A DNA stretch of 64,000 nucleotides, taken from positions 79,117 to 143,116 of the forward strand of contig NW_019775958.1 in NCBI RefSeq assembly GCF_001039355.2, given 5' to 3'. Below are positions 23,511-35,600 of this stretch, piece by piece. This stretch comes from Lingula anatina (Eukaryota > Brachiopoda > Lingulata > Lingulida > Lingulidae). The notes beneath the pieces were generated by a model. The model was not told where the DNA came from. It searched no databases and saw only the letters and a list, made by a program, of their open reading frames with translations. A program made the position numbers and the translations under genes. Every line of letters starts with the position of its first letter. Within the stretch, counting starts at the first letter, position 1.

Positions 23511-25303
23511 AGAAAAAGTTGTTTTGAAAATTTTGAAACTGCATTCGTCATTGTATATGAATTATTAGCACAGGTAAAAGTGAACAGAAGGTACACTGAG
23601 AATAAAAAATATAAACCTCAGATATAACGGGAAAGCACTTCAGGGTGCAGGGAGCTTCTTTTTTTTTTTCAATGGAACAAGTTTTGTAATCAGTGTGTTG
23701 AGTTAATGACCTTTTCAAAAGCATGAGTTGTGAAAATAACATTGACATTGAGACCACTTGAATTCAAAATGTGATCTGGAAAATTAATTTGAATTTAGTG
23801 TTTTGAATGAAGTTGAAGTCGGAAAAGTTTCAAAAATGCTATCAAAATCGTTTTACATCAGCTCTACCTCTCCCTGTGCCTCTAAGTTTGCTTAATAGGC
23901 AATGTGAACAAGGTGTGTTCTGACATTTGACCTGAGTGTGGACCTCTGGATTGCTGAAACAGTGTGACACTTGTGTGGGAGAGGCGATATAAACACTTCA
24001 AGGAAACAGAAGTGGACATACCAAGTATTTGCTGTTGACTGTGGGATTTATTTGTGTGCATTTTAATTTGAAAATAAACACACGTAATACAGTTAATTGT
24101 TTCATGAAATCTATAAAAATGTTTTATTGTTTCTTTGTTTTTCATTTGTGTAAGGGATTCCTGGGATTTCACATTTGAAGTATAGTCAACACACAAGAAT
24201 GCTTTTGGTGTTGTTACTGCAGTGAATGAGGCCTTCTTTCAAAATATTAAAATCCAAACGAGATCCAGAAACGAGATTTTCCCGTAACTTTTTTTAATGT
24301 CAAAAAATAACTTGGTTGGCAGCATCCAAGGCAAACCCTGAAAGAAAAAAATAGATCTTATTATTTTTGCACTACATGTACATAGTTTATGCTCATTCTT
24401 TTTAATCGTAAGAAATTGAAGTAATTGATTCAGCGTAAAGTCCATGAAAGCAAGTCGAATATGGATCAAAAGGCATTGTTCTAGTGTTATCATCATCATC
24501 ATTGCTCTTCGTCCCGCGTGGGACATAAGGCCACTAGTGTTATACCAATATTAAATCTAATAAAGCAAAAAGAGCCTCTGATTCCTTCGATCACATCGCT
24601 CGAGTCTAGCCAGAACGGTGTTATGTACGAGAAAGTCCCCCGTGATAGAGAGTCCGCTTCCCCTTTCTTTGTACAGTTGAGCCTCGCATTTGATTTTGAC
24701 CCACTTAGGTCAGACTAACCCTAACCATTATAACTTTATGGAGGGCAGATTTTCTGTCGCACGGACCCTCAGTTTCGTAACACTTGTCTTGGTAAACTTG
24801 GATGTTCTCAATCGAGAGAAACGACGCATTAAAATCATAATTGTCACAAATTCAGATGTATTGATGGTTTATCAGGCTTCAGGCACGTTGGGATGAAAAC
24901 AAATTAAAAAAAAAATTGTTACTATTGCTACAAACATTACTACAATGTTTCTTTGTCCGGTTGTTGGTTTAAACTGGAGCTTTATTCGAAGCATCATTGA
25001 CCATAAAACAAGGAGTCTCAACAGAACTGTTGAAACTCCTTGCCATAAACAACTTACGATTGTAGTCGCTCTCAAGCTTCAAGCGGCTGAAGCTCTGTTC
25101 CCTTTGGGTATTTGGATATGTTGTTCACATATAGTTGATTCACCTTTAATGAAAAAAAAGGGAATATGCCTTTGATATTGGACAAGTATATTGAAAATGG
25201 TAACTTAAAACTGCATAGACGCAAAATAGCCCTTAAAACTCGACGAAGTCTTTCTGAACAGGATAATTTTTTGGTTGTTTTATTTGACCTTTAAAGTTTT
25301 AAA
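23511..25303. other. Convergent region, NDUFB7 to CFAP97D-like
   Basis: Probably the NDUFB7 3' untranslated region (AATAAA-type signals near 23602 and 24073), then about 1 kb of unrecognised sequence. A minus-strand acceptor near 24342 opens a short frame to about 24240 that could be an alternative last exon of the CFAP97D-like gene. CGTCCCGCGTGGGAC at 24511 is a small palindrome. Confidence 0.45.
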
Positions 25304-26298
25304 TTACCGTACCCGCCACTCTTCCTCCCACTGCAAATGGTTGTAATGTGGTTCCTTAAGTGAAATTCTTTTAAGGATGGCTTGATTTTCATGGGTGATA
25401 CGAAGTAGTTCTCGTTGTCTTTTAGTTTTGTTTAGACTGAAAAAAGATTGAGATCTAGAAACCTTTTTTCATTTCCATCATTATGAAAAAATTACGTAAA
25501 ATTATTTCTGCTTTCACTCTTTTTGAATAATCGCAAATGATATTTTACTTTTTTTTTCCTATGTTTGAAAATGTTATGACTGTGTGGATTTGCAAAATGA
25601 AACACAATGTTTCTGAGAAATAAAAAGTAAAAAGGTGTTCAAGCTCTATGCGTGCACATGGCGCACATGTGTTACCTTCGAGGTTCATAGTCGTTTTTGT
25701 TGTCTACCCGCCCTCTGGTCCTCATAATATAAGACATCTTCTCTAAGAGAATGCGGTTATCTCTTTCCACTGTTGCCAAACGTTCCTCTTCCATCTGGCA
25801 TCGGGGATATTTCAAAAATAATTATTGAAATCCACGAAAAAAAACGACAAGTAAAAGAAAAGGGGAAAAGTAACCCCATATTTAACCACGTTAACTGAGA
25901 AGCAAATGGATAAAACACGAATGTCTTTGGTTTGGGATCCCTCTTAAAGTCGTAGAAATTGACATGAGCAAAAACATTGTAAACATACCTGTAGTTTCTT
26001 AAGTTTTAGATGCAGATGCATGTAGGTCTTCGGTGGTTTATTATCAATCACTGCCCTTGCTGAAAGTTATAGATATTTAGTAGCGTACAAGTAGTTTTCA
26101 TCAGTAGTTGATATTAACTGATTTCATACTTATACTTTTGTTTAGGTGATCAATGCAGCAATGTTTTAATTAAATGGAGGACAACTTCAGCTTACCAGAT
26201 TTTACTTTTTGTCGATGTAAGTCGAATCTGGTGTCATCCCATCTTTTCTTCAGCAGCTTATTTATAGCTGGTGTTATAGGCTGATAGGAGCGATGCAT
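25304..26298 (-). CDS. CFAP97 domain-containing protein (CFAP97D1/2-like)
   Basis: A small relative of hemingway/CFAP97, linked to sperm flagella and cilia. Exons 26196-26298, 25989-26059, 25676-25794 and 25304-25436 join in phase to give 141 residues; human CFAP97D1 has about 160. The order matches the family: ITPAINKLLKKRWDDTRFDL, then VIDNKPPKTYMHLHLKLKKL, a coiled segment ERLATVERDNRILLEKMS, and RQRELLRITHENQAILKRI followed by EPHYN. The chosen ATG (26298) starts MHRSYQPI; an in-frame ATG farther upstream would add a hydrophobic stretch unlike the family. The stop at 25304-25306 follows EEEWRVR. A donor at 25307 (ACG|gtaat) could instead splice to about 24342, changing the C-terminus. Confidence 0.85.
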
Positions 26299-26394
26299 TT
26301 TGAAAAAATACAGATGATAAAAAAAAAAAGAAAAAGTAAAATGAAAGAAAATGATAGAAAAGAGGACAAAAAATTCAAATTTACTGCATTTATA

Positions 26395-26467
26395 TGACGT
26401 TGATGGTGTGTGACGTCTCATGTCTCTCACGTTTTCTTTACAACATTATGCGTGCATCATGACGTCA
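26395..26467. promoter_or_regulatory. CRE-type sites upstream of CFAP97D-like gene
   Basis: TGACGT at 26395, TGACGTCT at 26411 and a full palindrome TGACGTCA at 26460-26467 lie 97-170 bp upstream of the start codon. The full site is the consensus for CREB/CREM/ATF factors, and CREM drives sperm genes in mammals. Function here is inferred. Confidence 0.5.
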
Positions 26468-26659
26468 TCATGGATTGTTGCTCTCTGTGTTCAGTATAAC
26501 ATCGATTTCACTTTAAGATTATAACTGAAAACTTTATTAACACAGGAACCACAATATTAATCAGTTTTCAGTATGGCTGTGACAGCTTTATATCTATTAA
26601 AAACCGATTGCGTCTAGACACGACCCGAAATAATAATGTTTAATTAATACTACATGTCG

Positions 26660-28400
26660 GACTTGCTTATAGGGCATTATATTCAATACAACGGTAAGCG
26701 ATGCTTGGTATTTAAAATGTATAGATCAGGTTCTGGTCAATCAAGCAGAAAAAGGAAGTTAACTAGGAAGCAACAGTTCCAAGTGTGAGTCTGAACTAAT
26801 GTCAACAAAGTTTTTTTTGGGGGGGGGGGGAATTTCCAGCGATGACTGATAACTGATGATTATTAAAAAAGCGGCATCACAGGGTGTGAATTTAATATGT
26901 AGACCAACAAAAAGATAGGCCTACAACAAATTCATCTATACAGATTGCATTTACCACAGCCAAGTATGATGAATAAACAAAAAGGAAATTAGATTATTAA
27001 ATGTTTCGTAAGTTACTTCTTCCTAAGATAGGTCATGGTTTTGAGTTAAGTAGTAGCACCCCAAACAGTTTGGTGGGTGCTATAAGTTGAGCATATAGCA
27101 ACAGCAGTGTGACAGCTCAAACATCACTTGAAAGGTTTGTATTTCCTCTAGCATTTTTACGAAAGGCCCTGTAAATAAATTATGGCAACTAAACGAAATT
27201 GTATACAGATTTTTACATACCCCTAAGAAGTCAATCAAAATTAAGAATAACACTTAAACTAAAGGTGGTGACAAAAAGCATCACTATTGTACTTTCTTAA
27301 TATTTTTAACCTTTCGGCATGATCACAAATTGTACTGTTTGTCTACGGGTGCTTCCTTCCAAAGCTAACGTTTTTGCCGTTATTGTTTATCTCTAAATAA
27401 CAATATTGTAAGGGAGTGGGGGATACACGTGTATATTACATTCTTAAAGATCAAAGGAGGGAATATTTCAATTGGTGTTACGAACAGATATTTTACACAA
27501 AAGTCTATAATTGGTAGTAGCCTATTTGGTAACTCGAACGGTTCTTACAAAGAGTGTGCATTGTATTTAGCCGGTTTATGAGTTTTAGCAACTAACGCTG
27601 GACCCCAAACTGATACTAACACGCTTGAGTTCTTAAATGCAAATCAATTTAAATTAATTTATCAATCCCACTTATTACTATGTTGAACTTTTTCCCCATT
27701 GACCCTTGACTCCCTTGGAGTTCACCCACGCAAGTTGTACCGATGTCCACCTCAGTGGTATCTTTTAAGTATAGTGTTATTAGTGTCCAAAATATTACAA
27801 ATATTGTCTAATTGCTTGTTGATCCACAAGGGTTTTATGCAGTAAAAAGGGGAGAGGCAGATTGTGGTTAATATCCTACTCGTCAGCCGTGCTGAACTTC
27901 ATGATAATATCCTACTAACGTCGGAAACCTATCACTATTTAGTACCAGTTTACAATGCAGCGAAATGGGCGATTAACCCTATGCGTATAAAACACCCAAA
28001 CCCAATATAGAGGTGCAGTTGATGCCACAGGCATGCTCTTAAAAACTTAGTGCACCGATTACAAACTATGTTTGATCATTTTAGGGTCCCACGTGGAGAA
28101 GTTTCTATCAAAGTTTCACTCTCCTGGAACCATGAATAATAAAAAATAATTAATCTATTATCCCCAAAAAGGAACATACATTACTGTCACAAATGCAAAA
28201 CGTACAGCTGTGAAACGTTTTACTCACTTTGAAAGTTCAATCATTATTGGTTTTGTTCCTTGATTTATCTCCTACAAGTATAAGTAAAAAATTATAACAA
28301 TCTTCTGTATAGAGCAGTTAATTGTTTTTGAGCGACTTGTTTGCTTGTCACTAAATATTAAAAAAAACGGGGAAAACACACCCTACCGACAGTAAAATAA
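26660..28400. repeat. Old segmental duplicate of VWDE-like upstream DNA
   Basis: Collinear blocks match 47748-50560 in the same orientation: TATAGGGC with GGAAGTTAACT at about 26672/26753 and 47750/47808, AATTTCCAG at 26831/47881, ATATAGACCAAC-like blocks, a GCTAA(C/T)GTTTTTG block at about 27364/50077 and AACTCGAACGG at about 27531/50230. The copies are clearly diverged and differ in insertions. No matching signal-peptide exon is seen at the left edge, so any paralogous gene is absent or lost. Confidence 0.6.
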
Positions 28401-28809
28401 GCATTCAATTAATTATTTTTCCCTCATGATCCAAATACTACATCAGAAATGTCAAAGTATCATGGAATCACAATATATTTTTCGGTCAGCAACAGAAAAC
28501 GCTTTTCTATTGCACCAAATACTTGAACAAAAATGAAATTTTTTGACAATTTTTCTGGGGAATATACGTTACCTAGTACTATCCATGACGCAAAGCCCCT
28601 TGAGATTTGGTGAAAAGATTGGGTGAAAAGCAAAAAATGCCAACAAAATGAGAGTTTGTCCTTCAAAAGAATTTATTTTCATTTCAATAACATAAGGATA
28701 AGTATTTCACATGGAGAATAATGGTCTCTCCACGTTACAAATATTATAGTCTATTTTGAACGAGAATAACTCCAACACCGTCAGGTCACGAGATTCATGT
28801 GCCTTAGCT

Positions 28810-28934
28810 TCCCTCTGCCAGGGCCACAGATTGATTTTTACTAGATATTCACAGACAACGTCTCTGGCTAAATATGGTCAATCTTATAAATGTGAAAATG
28901 TGCCTATAATATCTGCCACCCTGGTAGAGGGTAG
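28810..28934. mobile_element. MITE family C, copy 1
   Basis: It begins CCCTCTGCCAGGGCCACAGA and ends with the inverse type CCACCCTGGTAGAGGGTAGG. The internal GATATTCACAGA..GTC is shared in inverse form with copies at 40791, 42323 and 45155. About 125-140 bp, noncoding. Confidence 0.65.
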
Positions 28935-29682
28935 GCCTTAGCCACGGAACCCAAAATGCTGCACTTTTTTAACCCGAAGTGCTGCATTTTTTAGTTTTTA
29001 CAAGTCCCTAAATGTAATGGAACGGAGTCATTGTGCAGTAGGACTGTCAATAAAAAATCACCGTTCCGCGACTATCTTTGCTTCCAATTACCAAACTACA
29101 ACATTACAGACAGTGTTGCAAAGTTAACTTAGTATGCTCTTCAGAGTCGTGTGTGCCTTTTACTTAATGTATTTTAATCAATGAATGTCATTTTATTTCT
29201 GTATAAATAAACCCATAACAGAGTTCTCTGTGCGTATTTGTATATGCATATACAATATTTTACTTGCGTATGTAAAAAAACTTTATTTTTCACCTCTATG
29301 GAATGGCAACGGAAACGGGGGAAAGCTTTATACATGCACTTAGGCCTTTATAACGTAAAGTACCGACACTATTGTAAGTAAAAATGTGCTCATGCATTGT
29401 ATTCTGACAAAAAAAAAGACAACCCCAGCCAGCTACCCAACTTAAATGACTTCAAGGTCCAAATTAGGAAATAGGCCTACAATAAAAAAAAACGTGGCTG
29501 CAATTTTAACAAGCATTAAATTTTTTATCAGTTAGGCACAAATACAAAAATATAAAACACTGTAAAGTTTTAGATTACACACGAGTATGATACAAAAAAA
29601 AAACTTGTCACTGTGTTAAACAAAATACTAAGAAGAAACCTGTACAAACAAAATGTTAAGAAGAAACCTGGACTATCTATAT
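28935..29682. other. Intergenic/3' region of VWDE-like gene
   Basis: No gene or strong structure seen. AT-rich sequence with short A runs; the right part probably includes the 3' untranslated region of the VWDE-like gene. Confidence 0.4.
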
Positions 29683-32600
29683 TTAATAATTCGGAAATTG
29701 GTTACGACCAGGACCAGACGTAGGGAATTTTGGACGGAATGACAATGGTGGCAGTGCCGTGGTCACAGGATCAGGAATGACATGAAACTCGGTCACCGGT
29801 TCCATAGAATATGCAAGTGATCCGTTATTTCTAGTTTCCTCATTGGGTGGTGCATCCCACGCACTGTGATGACTACGACCGCTCATTGGGCGAGAGTCGG
29901 AATTCGATGTTTCAGTTATTTCCCTTGACTCAAAGATTTGGCTGTAATGGAGAGGCTTCATATCAGCCAAGGAGTCCCCAACATGCACGTTTAATGTGTT
30001 TGAATTGACAGACACTGGTCGGTTTTCCCCCATTTCTCCTTTACCACCAACACTGCTACTGGGCGCATAATACCTAGCTGATTTACCTCTGGAAAGAAAA
30101 TTCGAAAAGCGGGTAAGTTTAAATGAAAATGGTAATAATACATAAGTCAGAAATAAAAGCATTGTATATTTTGGTTCATTTCTACAGTGAAATTCACAGT
30201 AGTTACTAAAATGTTTATCCAGAAGGTTGATGGTTGGTGTATTGGCCTATCAGATGTATTCTTTTCTTTATTTGTGCTCCTCCACATAACGCAGTGCTTT
30301 GGAGTATATTGACTTTGGTTGTCTCTAAGGCAGAATTACTACCGCTGCTGCTACTACTACTACTACTACTACTACTACTATTATAATTATTACTATTATT
30401 ATTATTAGCTTACCTTTTAATTTTGACAATGTATATGTAAGCCCCAATGATGACACACACGCAGACAACACTCAATGCAACCATGACGCCAATTACAACT
30501 AACGTCGAAGAGCTTAACTGCCCTGCATTGGTCGGAGGCCTTAAACCTTTTGTGGTTCCTGTTGGAGAAGATGTTGGGGCTGTCACTGGGGGTGTATAGC
30601 TGACGGGCACACTACTGGGCGTAACAGTTTCTGTTGATGTAAACGAGGTCACTGATGATCCAGGACCCATATGCATTCGATTTGATGACAGTTCAATGGT
30701 AGCAGTAGATTCATGTGCATCTAATAAGCTAAGTGAGGATGATGGCGATATTGCTGTCTCAGTTGCAGAAACGCGTGTTACAGGCAAATTCCTCGAAGTT
30801 TCTGCAAAAATGGACGTCGAAACAGATCCATGTGTCATCGGCAAATGTGTAGATTTTTCTGGTAGCACAGAGCCAACTGGGTTCGAGGAATGTGCCTCAG
30901 GTAATGGTATTGTTGAAGATACTTCTTGAACTGTCGTCGCTGTCGAAGCGTGTGTCACGGGTAAGCTGGTAGAGGACGAGCCAGCAGATGCCGCCGATGT
31001 GCCCACACTTGCCACCTGAACAATAAGTGAAGATGCTGTAACAGATGTAGTTGACTTGTAAGAATGCGTTTCTGGCTCATTAGTCGAAGATAATACCGAA
31101 GATACAGTGGATATGGAAGCATATGCCACGGGAGCGTTGCTCGAAAACTGTGCCGCAATGGTGATCGATGTAGAATCAAAAGACATAGTTGAAGACCACT
31201 CGGACGAGGTCAAAACTGTTGAAGAATAATCCTCCGGTGAGTTCGTCGATGAAGCTTCCCCTGGTGTATAACGCGTGGAAAAAAGCTGTGAATTCGCCTC
31301 TGAGGCTGTTGTCAGGGAAGACGGTTGGGTTGATAGGAAGATAATAGATGTTGATGTTGTTGATGTTCCTCGATCTTGCACTGTGGAGGAACCGTAAGCG
31401 TGTGTGGAGGAACTGGACAGGTCTCCTGTGGATTTACTTTCAAATAAAGCGCAGCTTCCAGCTGAAAAAAGTAGTTCATGTAGGTATATATTTTCACATT
31501 TGACCCCTTCGTGGTATGTGTATTTTAATATTCGATGGAATTTAAGTAGCTGTTTGAAAATATTTTTTAAAGATTGTCTTTGTTTTCTCTCTTGCTCAAA
31601 AGAAAATTGAGAAAAAATAATCTACCCTTCTATCCGTGCAATCAAAACAATGGTAGTTTATCGTAAGTAACCTATTCGGTTGTCAATTTTTATTACTTTA
31701 TTGAAATGCTTCAGATGGTCAAAATGTTTGGCAATTTACCGAACTAAGTTTGATATAGAAATATGTATGTGGTATTGTTTGCGTGAAAATAAGTGCCAAA
31801 GAAGTAGTAGAAATATAACAATACTGAATTATACTGAGTCATACCGTCTTCTACACTGGTCCAGGCCAAAGAGTTGGTATCAGGGTGACAAATCAAGGAA
31901 GAATTTTCTGAATCCCGTTCGCACGTCTCATAGCACGTCCCATTTACTTTGCATTTGTCGCTCTGAATGAACACAGTTAAAACCAATGGTTACAAATATT
32001 ATTTATGTGAAAAGATGTGCTTTTGGAAAAGGACAAAATAATACAATAACACAGTTGTGTCTGGCAGTATGTACATGCATATACTCAAACATTCATATCA
32101 ACGAACTACGCTAATAAGTAAAAATGCAACGTGTCAAATAATGTTTGCAAGTTAATGCGTTCACCAATACCTGCAATGTCCACTGATAACTATTGGTGTT
32201 CACATCGCACACTTCACAAGCAGCTCCCGCCCTTTGAGCACCATTTGTGTAGCATTCTCCGTCAATGACACAGCTACTGCCCTGATAGGTGGACGGAAAC
32301 CAACGAGTAAATAAGTGGTTTTAGAAAAAAATTCTTTGCACAACAACGACAGAGAAGCAACGCTAATAAAAACAATTTTCAAGTTTCAGAAATATTAACT
32401 GTAAATATGAAAAAAAACGACAGACTTCTTAAAAATCCCGCAGACCATGGTACAGAGAGGCGTGTTCTTAGTGTTTCGTGAATATCTAATATATCTAATA
32501 AAATAAATGACTTATTACCTGTGTCAGCCACCCTGACACGTTGTGGGTGGGGTCACAAGTCTGACACGCGTTGCTAGGGTTGACCTCACCAGACGAATAA

Positions 32601-35600
32601 CATACACCGTCTATAATGCAGGTTCCATTCTGGAATGGAATAAGGCTGGAGATAAGTAAGTACAAACGTAAATAAATGAATTTTGTGATTGATTATGCAT
32701 AGTTAAGTAACCAAGCAGTAAGTAGCTAGCCAAAATGATTCATGAAAATTGAACAATTTAGCGTACAGCCAAAATGATTCCCGCAAATTAAAATAATTAC
32801 CTTGAGAGTGCAATTAGTTGTTGAATTGCAGTCCACACACTTCGAATCGTATACCAGGATGTACCTGGGTTCACTGTAGTTCAGACCGTTGTTACTGACG
32901 CTCACTTTGTAACCTTCTGCCAGAACGACCTCCGTGCTTCCAGGGGATATGGTCCTTTTCTTCCTGGAATGTGCATTGGGTAGGCTGCACATCACTTCTT
33001 GGATATGGACGAACTCTGCGTCCGACTCAGTTTGTGAAGATGTAGTCGTAACGCCTGAGAAGGTTACCTGAAATGACAAATGGGAATTCATTGGAACAGT
33101 TTACTTGCTACATGTATACTGTTATGGAGAACAAATTACGTATATTCAAGACAATACAGCGCTAACAAAGAGCGGGCTATAATGTTACTTAGTATAGATA
33201 TGTTTGGCACATTTCAGCCAGATTATGCGATTTCAGCTTAACACCTGGAAATGCTTAAATCTCTTCGTATGAGATCTATATTTCACAATAAAAACATTGT
33301 GAATAACTCATAAAAATATAATATATTCTGTTTTACCACAAAAACGGCAGTTATAGGTATTATTCTGATATCTGAACTTGTCTTTAGACCACATGACCTC
33401 CATTGATGGCTATACTCTGTTAAAATCTCTTAAGAGATTTTAACAAAAAAACACAATTTTTAGAAAATAACCAGGGACTAACTTTGAATGTAAAAATGGA
33501 TTCATTAACCATTGGTAAGTATGGAAAAATTGTTGTTTACTCCAGGAAAATTAATTTTTTGGCTAAAACGAAGAGTTATTATCCCTTTAACGTAACAATT
33601 TTAAACGTAACGTAGTGCATTACGATTTTAATATAAATTCTGAATAATGTTTACAACGTCTCTTATAGTCTCTTAATTTAAAAAAAATCTTAATTGCCGA
33701 GATCTTAATTACAAAGAAGATGTCAACGTAATTCAGAATTTATATTAAAATCGATAATCATTTATATTAAAATGCTCATACCTTATATACAGTAAACATG
33801 CATTTTATACGAAGGTCTTGAATAAACATTGAACAGTATACTGGTGTCTCTCTACAAGGTCTGGAGCTTTCGTCGCAAAGGCCGTTGTCAGGCATTTCAA
33901 AACACGTGATCTGGACATTTTTGTCCATTGAACAGTCGGCACCATAATATCCGTCTTCGCAAGAGCAGGTTCCTGAAACAATGGTAAATGTATGCATTCG
34001 TTCCTGAACCGCTGCACTGCACATGTCAACTGTCGTGTGTTTTACTTGCATGACAATATAATGAACTCTATGATGAAACTACGATAGATTTTATCAAATG
34101 CGTATATGATTAGCAATAGGGCTAGTTATTTAATACCATTCGACTTGGAGCATATTCCATTTCCCGAACACTGATTTGGACATAAGCCGGCCGCTATACT
34201 TTCTGGTAGAAATGCCCTGCCGGTTTCGTTATCAAATATCCACAATGTACTGTTCTTTTCCAGTTCGACTTCCATGGACATTCTGAAAGCTTCTTTTGTC
34301 GCTTTTGTAAAATGGGTGTCTCCTGTTATCTGTAAAAGATCGAAACTTGTCACGTCCCGTGTGTTAATATGGAAATGAATAGCTTTCTACGAGAATGTGA
34401 CCAGTCGCATACTTTGAAAAGGTTGAGCATTTTCCTTGAAATTCTTTTCACTGAGCAAGGGGCTAGTATATTTATGCGCAGCACTAATACAATGTACGAT
34501 GACATATTGTCATTCTAAACGTAAATTGTTCATCTGGTCAATGAGTGGTTTACTTAAAGTCAAAATGCAGACAATGCCGATCGAACAGAATAATAAAGGC
34601 ATAGGAAACACCACATTAAACAGAAAACATTTAAAGCTACAAAACCGAATGAAAAGATATGACTACGGATGACAGGACAAATAGTCTTACTTTTATGTCC
34701 AAAACGCATTCTTCTACATAATTCTCGGGTTTTAAGTTACTAAGAGCTGCTGAAGTGTTACCCAAAGCTCCACCAAGGATTTCATCACTGCAGTAGGCAC
34801 GAGCCACGTCTTCTGTCCACCCATTTGTCCATGTAGCAGTCTTAAATAAGGTGACTGTCATAAAAAGGCTTGTTTTGCCATTCTGAGTGTAAAGCATTTA
34901 ATGCCTGTGGAACAGTTAACAGGTGAATAGATTTAGAAAATATTATAATGGCAAATTATCATTTTTAACATTCAAGGCTAATACAAAAAGAATCCTTTGC
35001 CATTTTAAATATTCACGTACGCCTTAATATTCAGATTGATAAATGATAACTTTCCGGAAAATAGGGATCTACAACACCTACCTCGTTTGGTGGACTATCT
35101 TCTACAAATATTCTTGTTTCCATTATTCTATCAGTACCAGAGAGATCCCGTCTTCGTCTGCAGTTCTGATATTGTTGCCGGGTGATGTCTTTTATAGAAT
35201 CAATACAATCTGAAACCTTTTGGTTAAAGCCACAGGATAGTCTGGACTCTGGGTCAAACGTATCTCCTTCGTTTTCACATGAACAGTACGGATGTCTGGC
35301 ATATCTTGTACTTCCATCTCCGTTGTATAAACTCTCACTGCTTCCCATGGGAATTCTGTTTTGAGGGAAAAAACAAAAATTGGTAAGCTTATGGAACACC
35401 GTCCAACACTGAAGACTAGAGAGCACCCCGAAAACATAGACTTACGCCAAGAAAAAATGAAAGTAATAATGATAATAAATTATCCTTTTAAAATACGGCA
35501 CTTATGAATTTTGCCACTAAATAAGTGCTTAAGTACCCTGAAAATAACATCAAAGTTTTGATGAACTTGTCCACAAACAAACAGAAAAACTGGCACCAAT

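Noticed and set aside
30696-30929. Plus-strand 77-codon frame inside the VWDE-like stalk exon
   Set aside because: Antisense to a long, phase-consistent coding exon; its openness follows from the biased Ser/Thr codons on the other strand.
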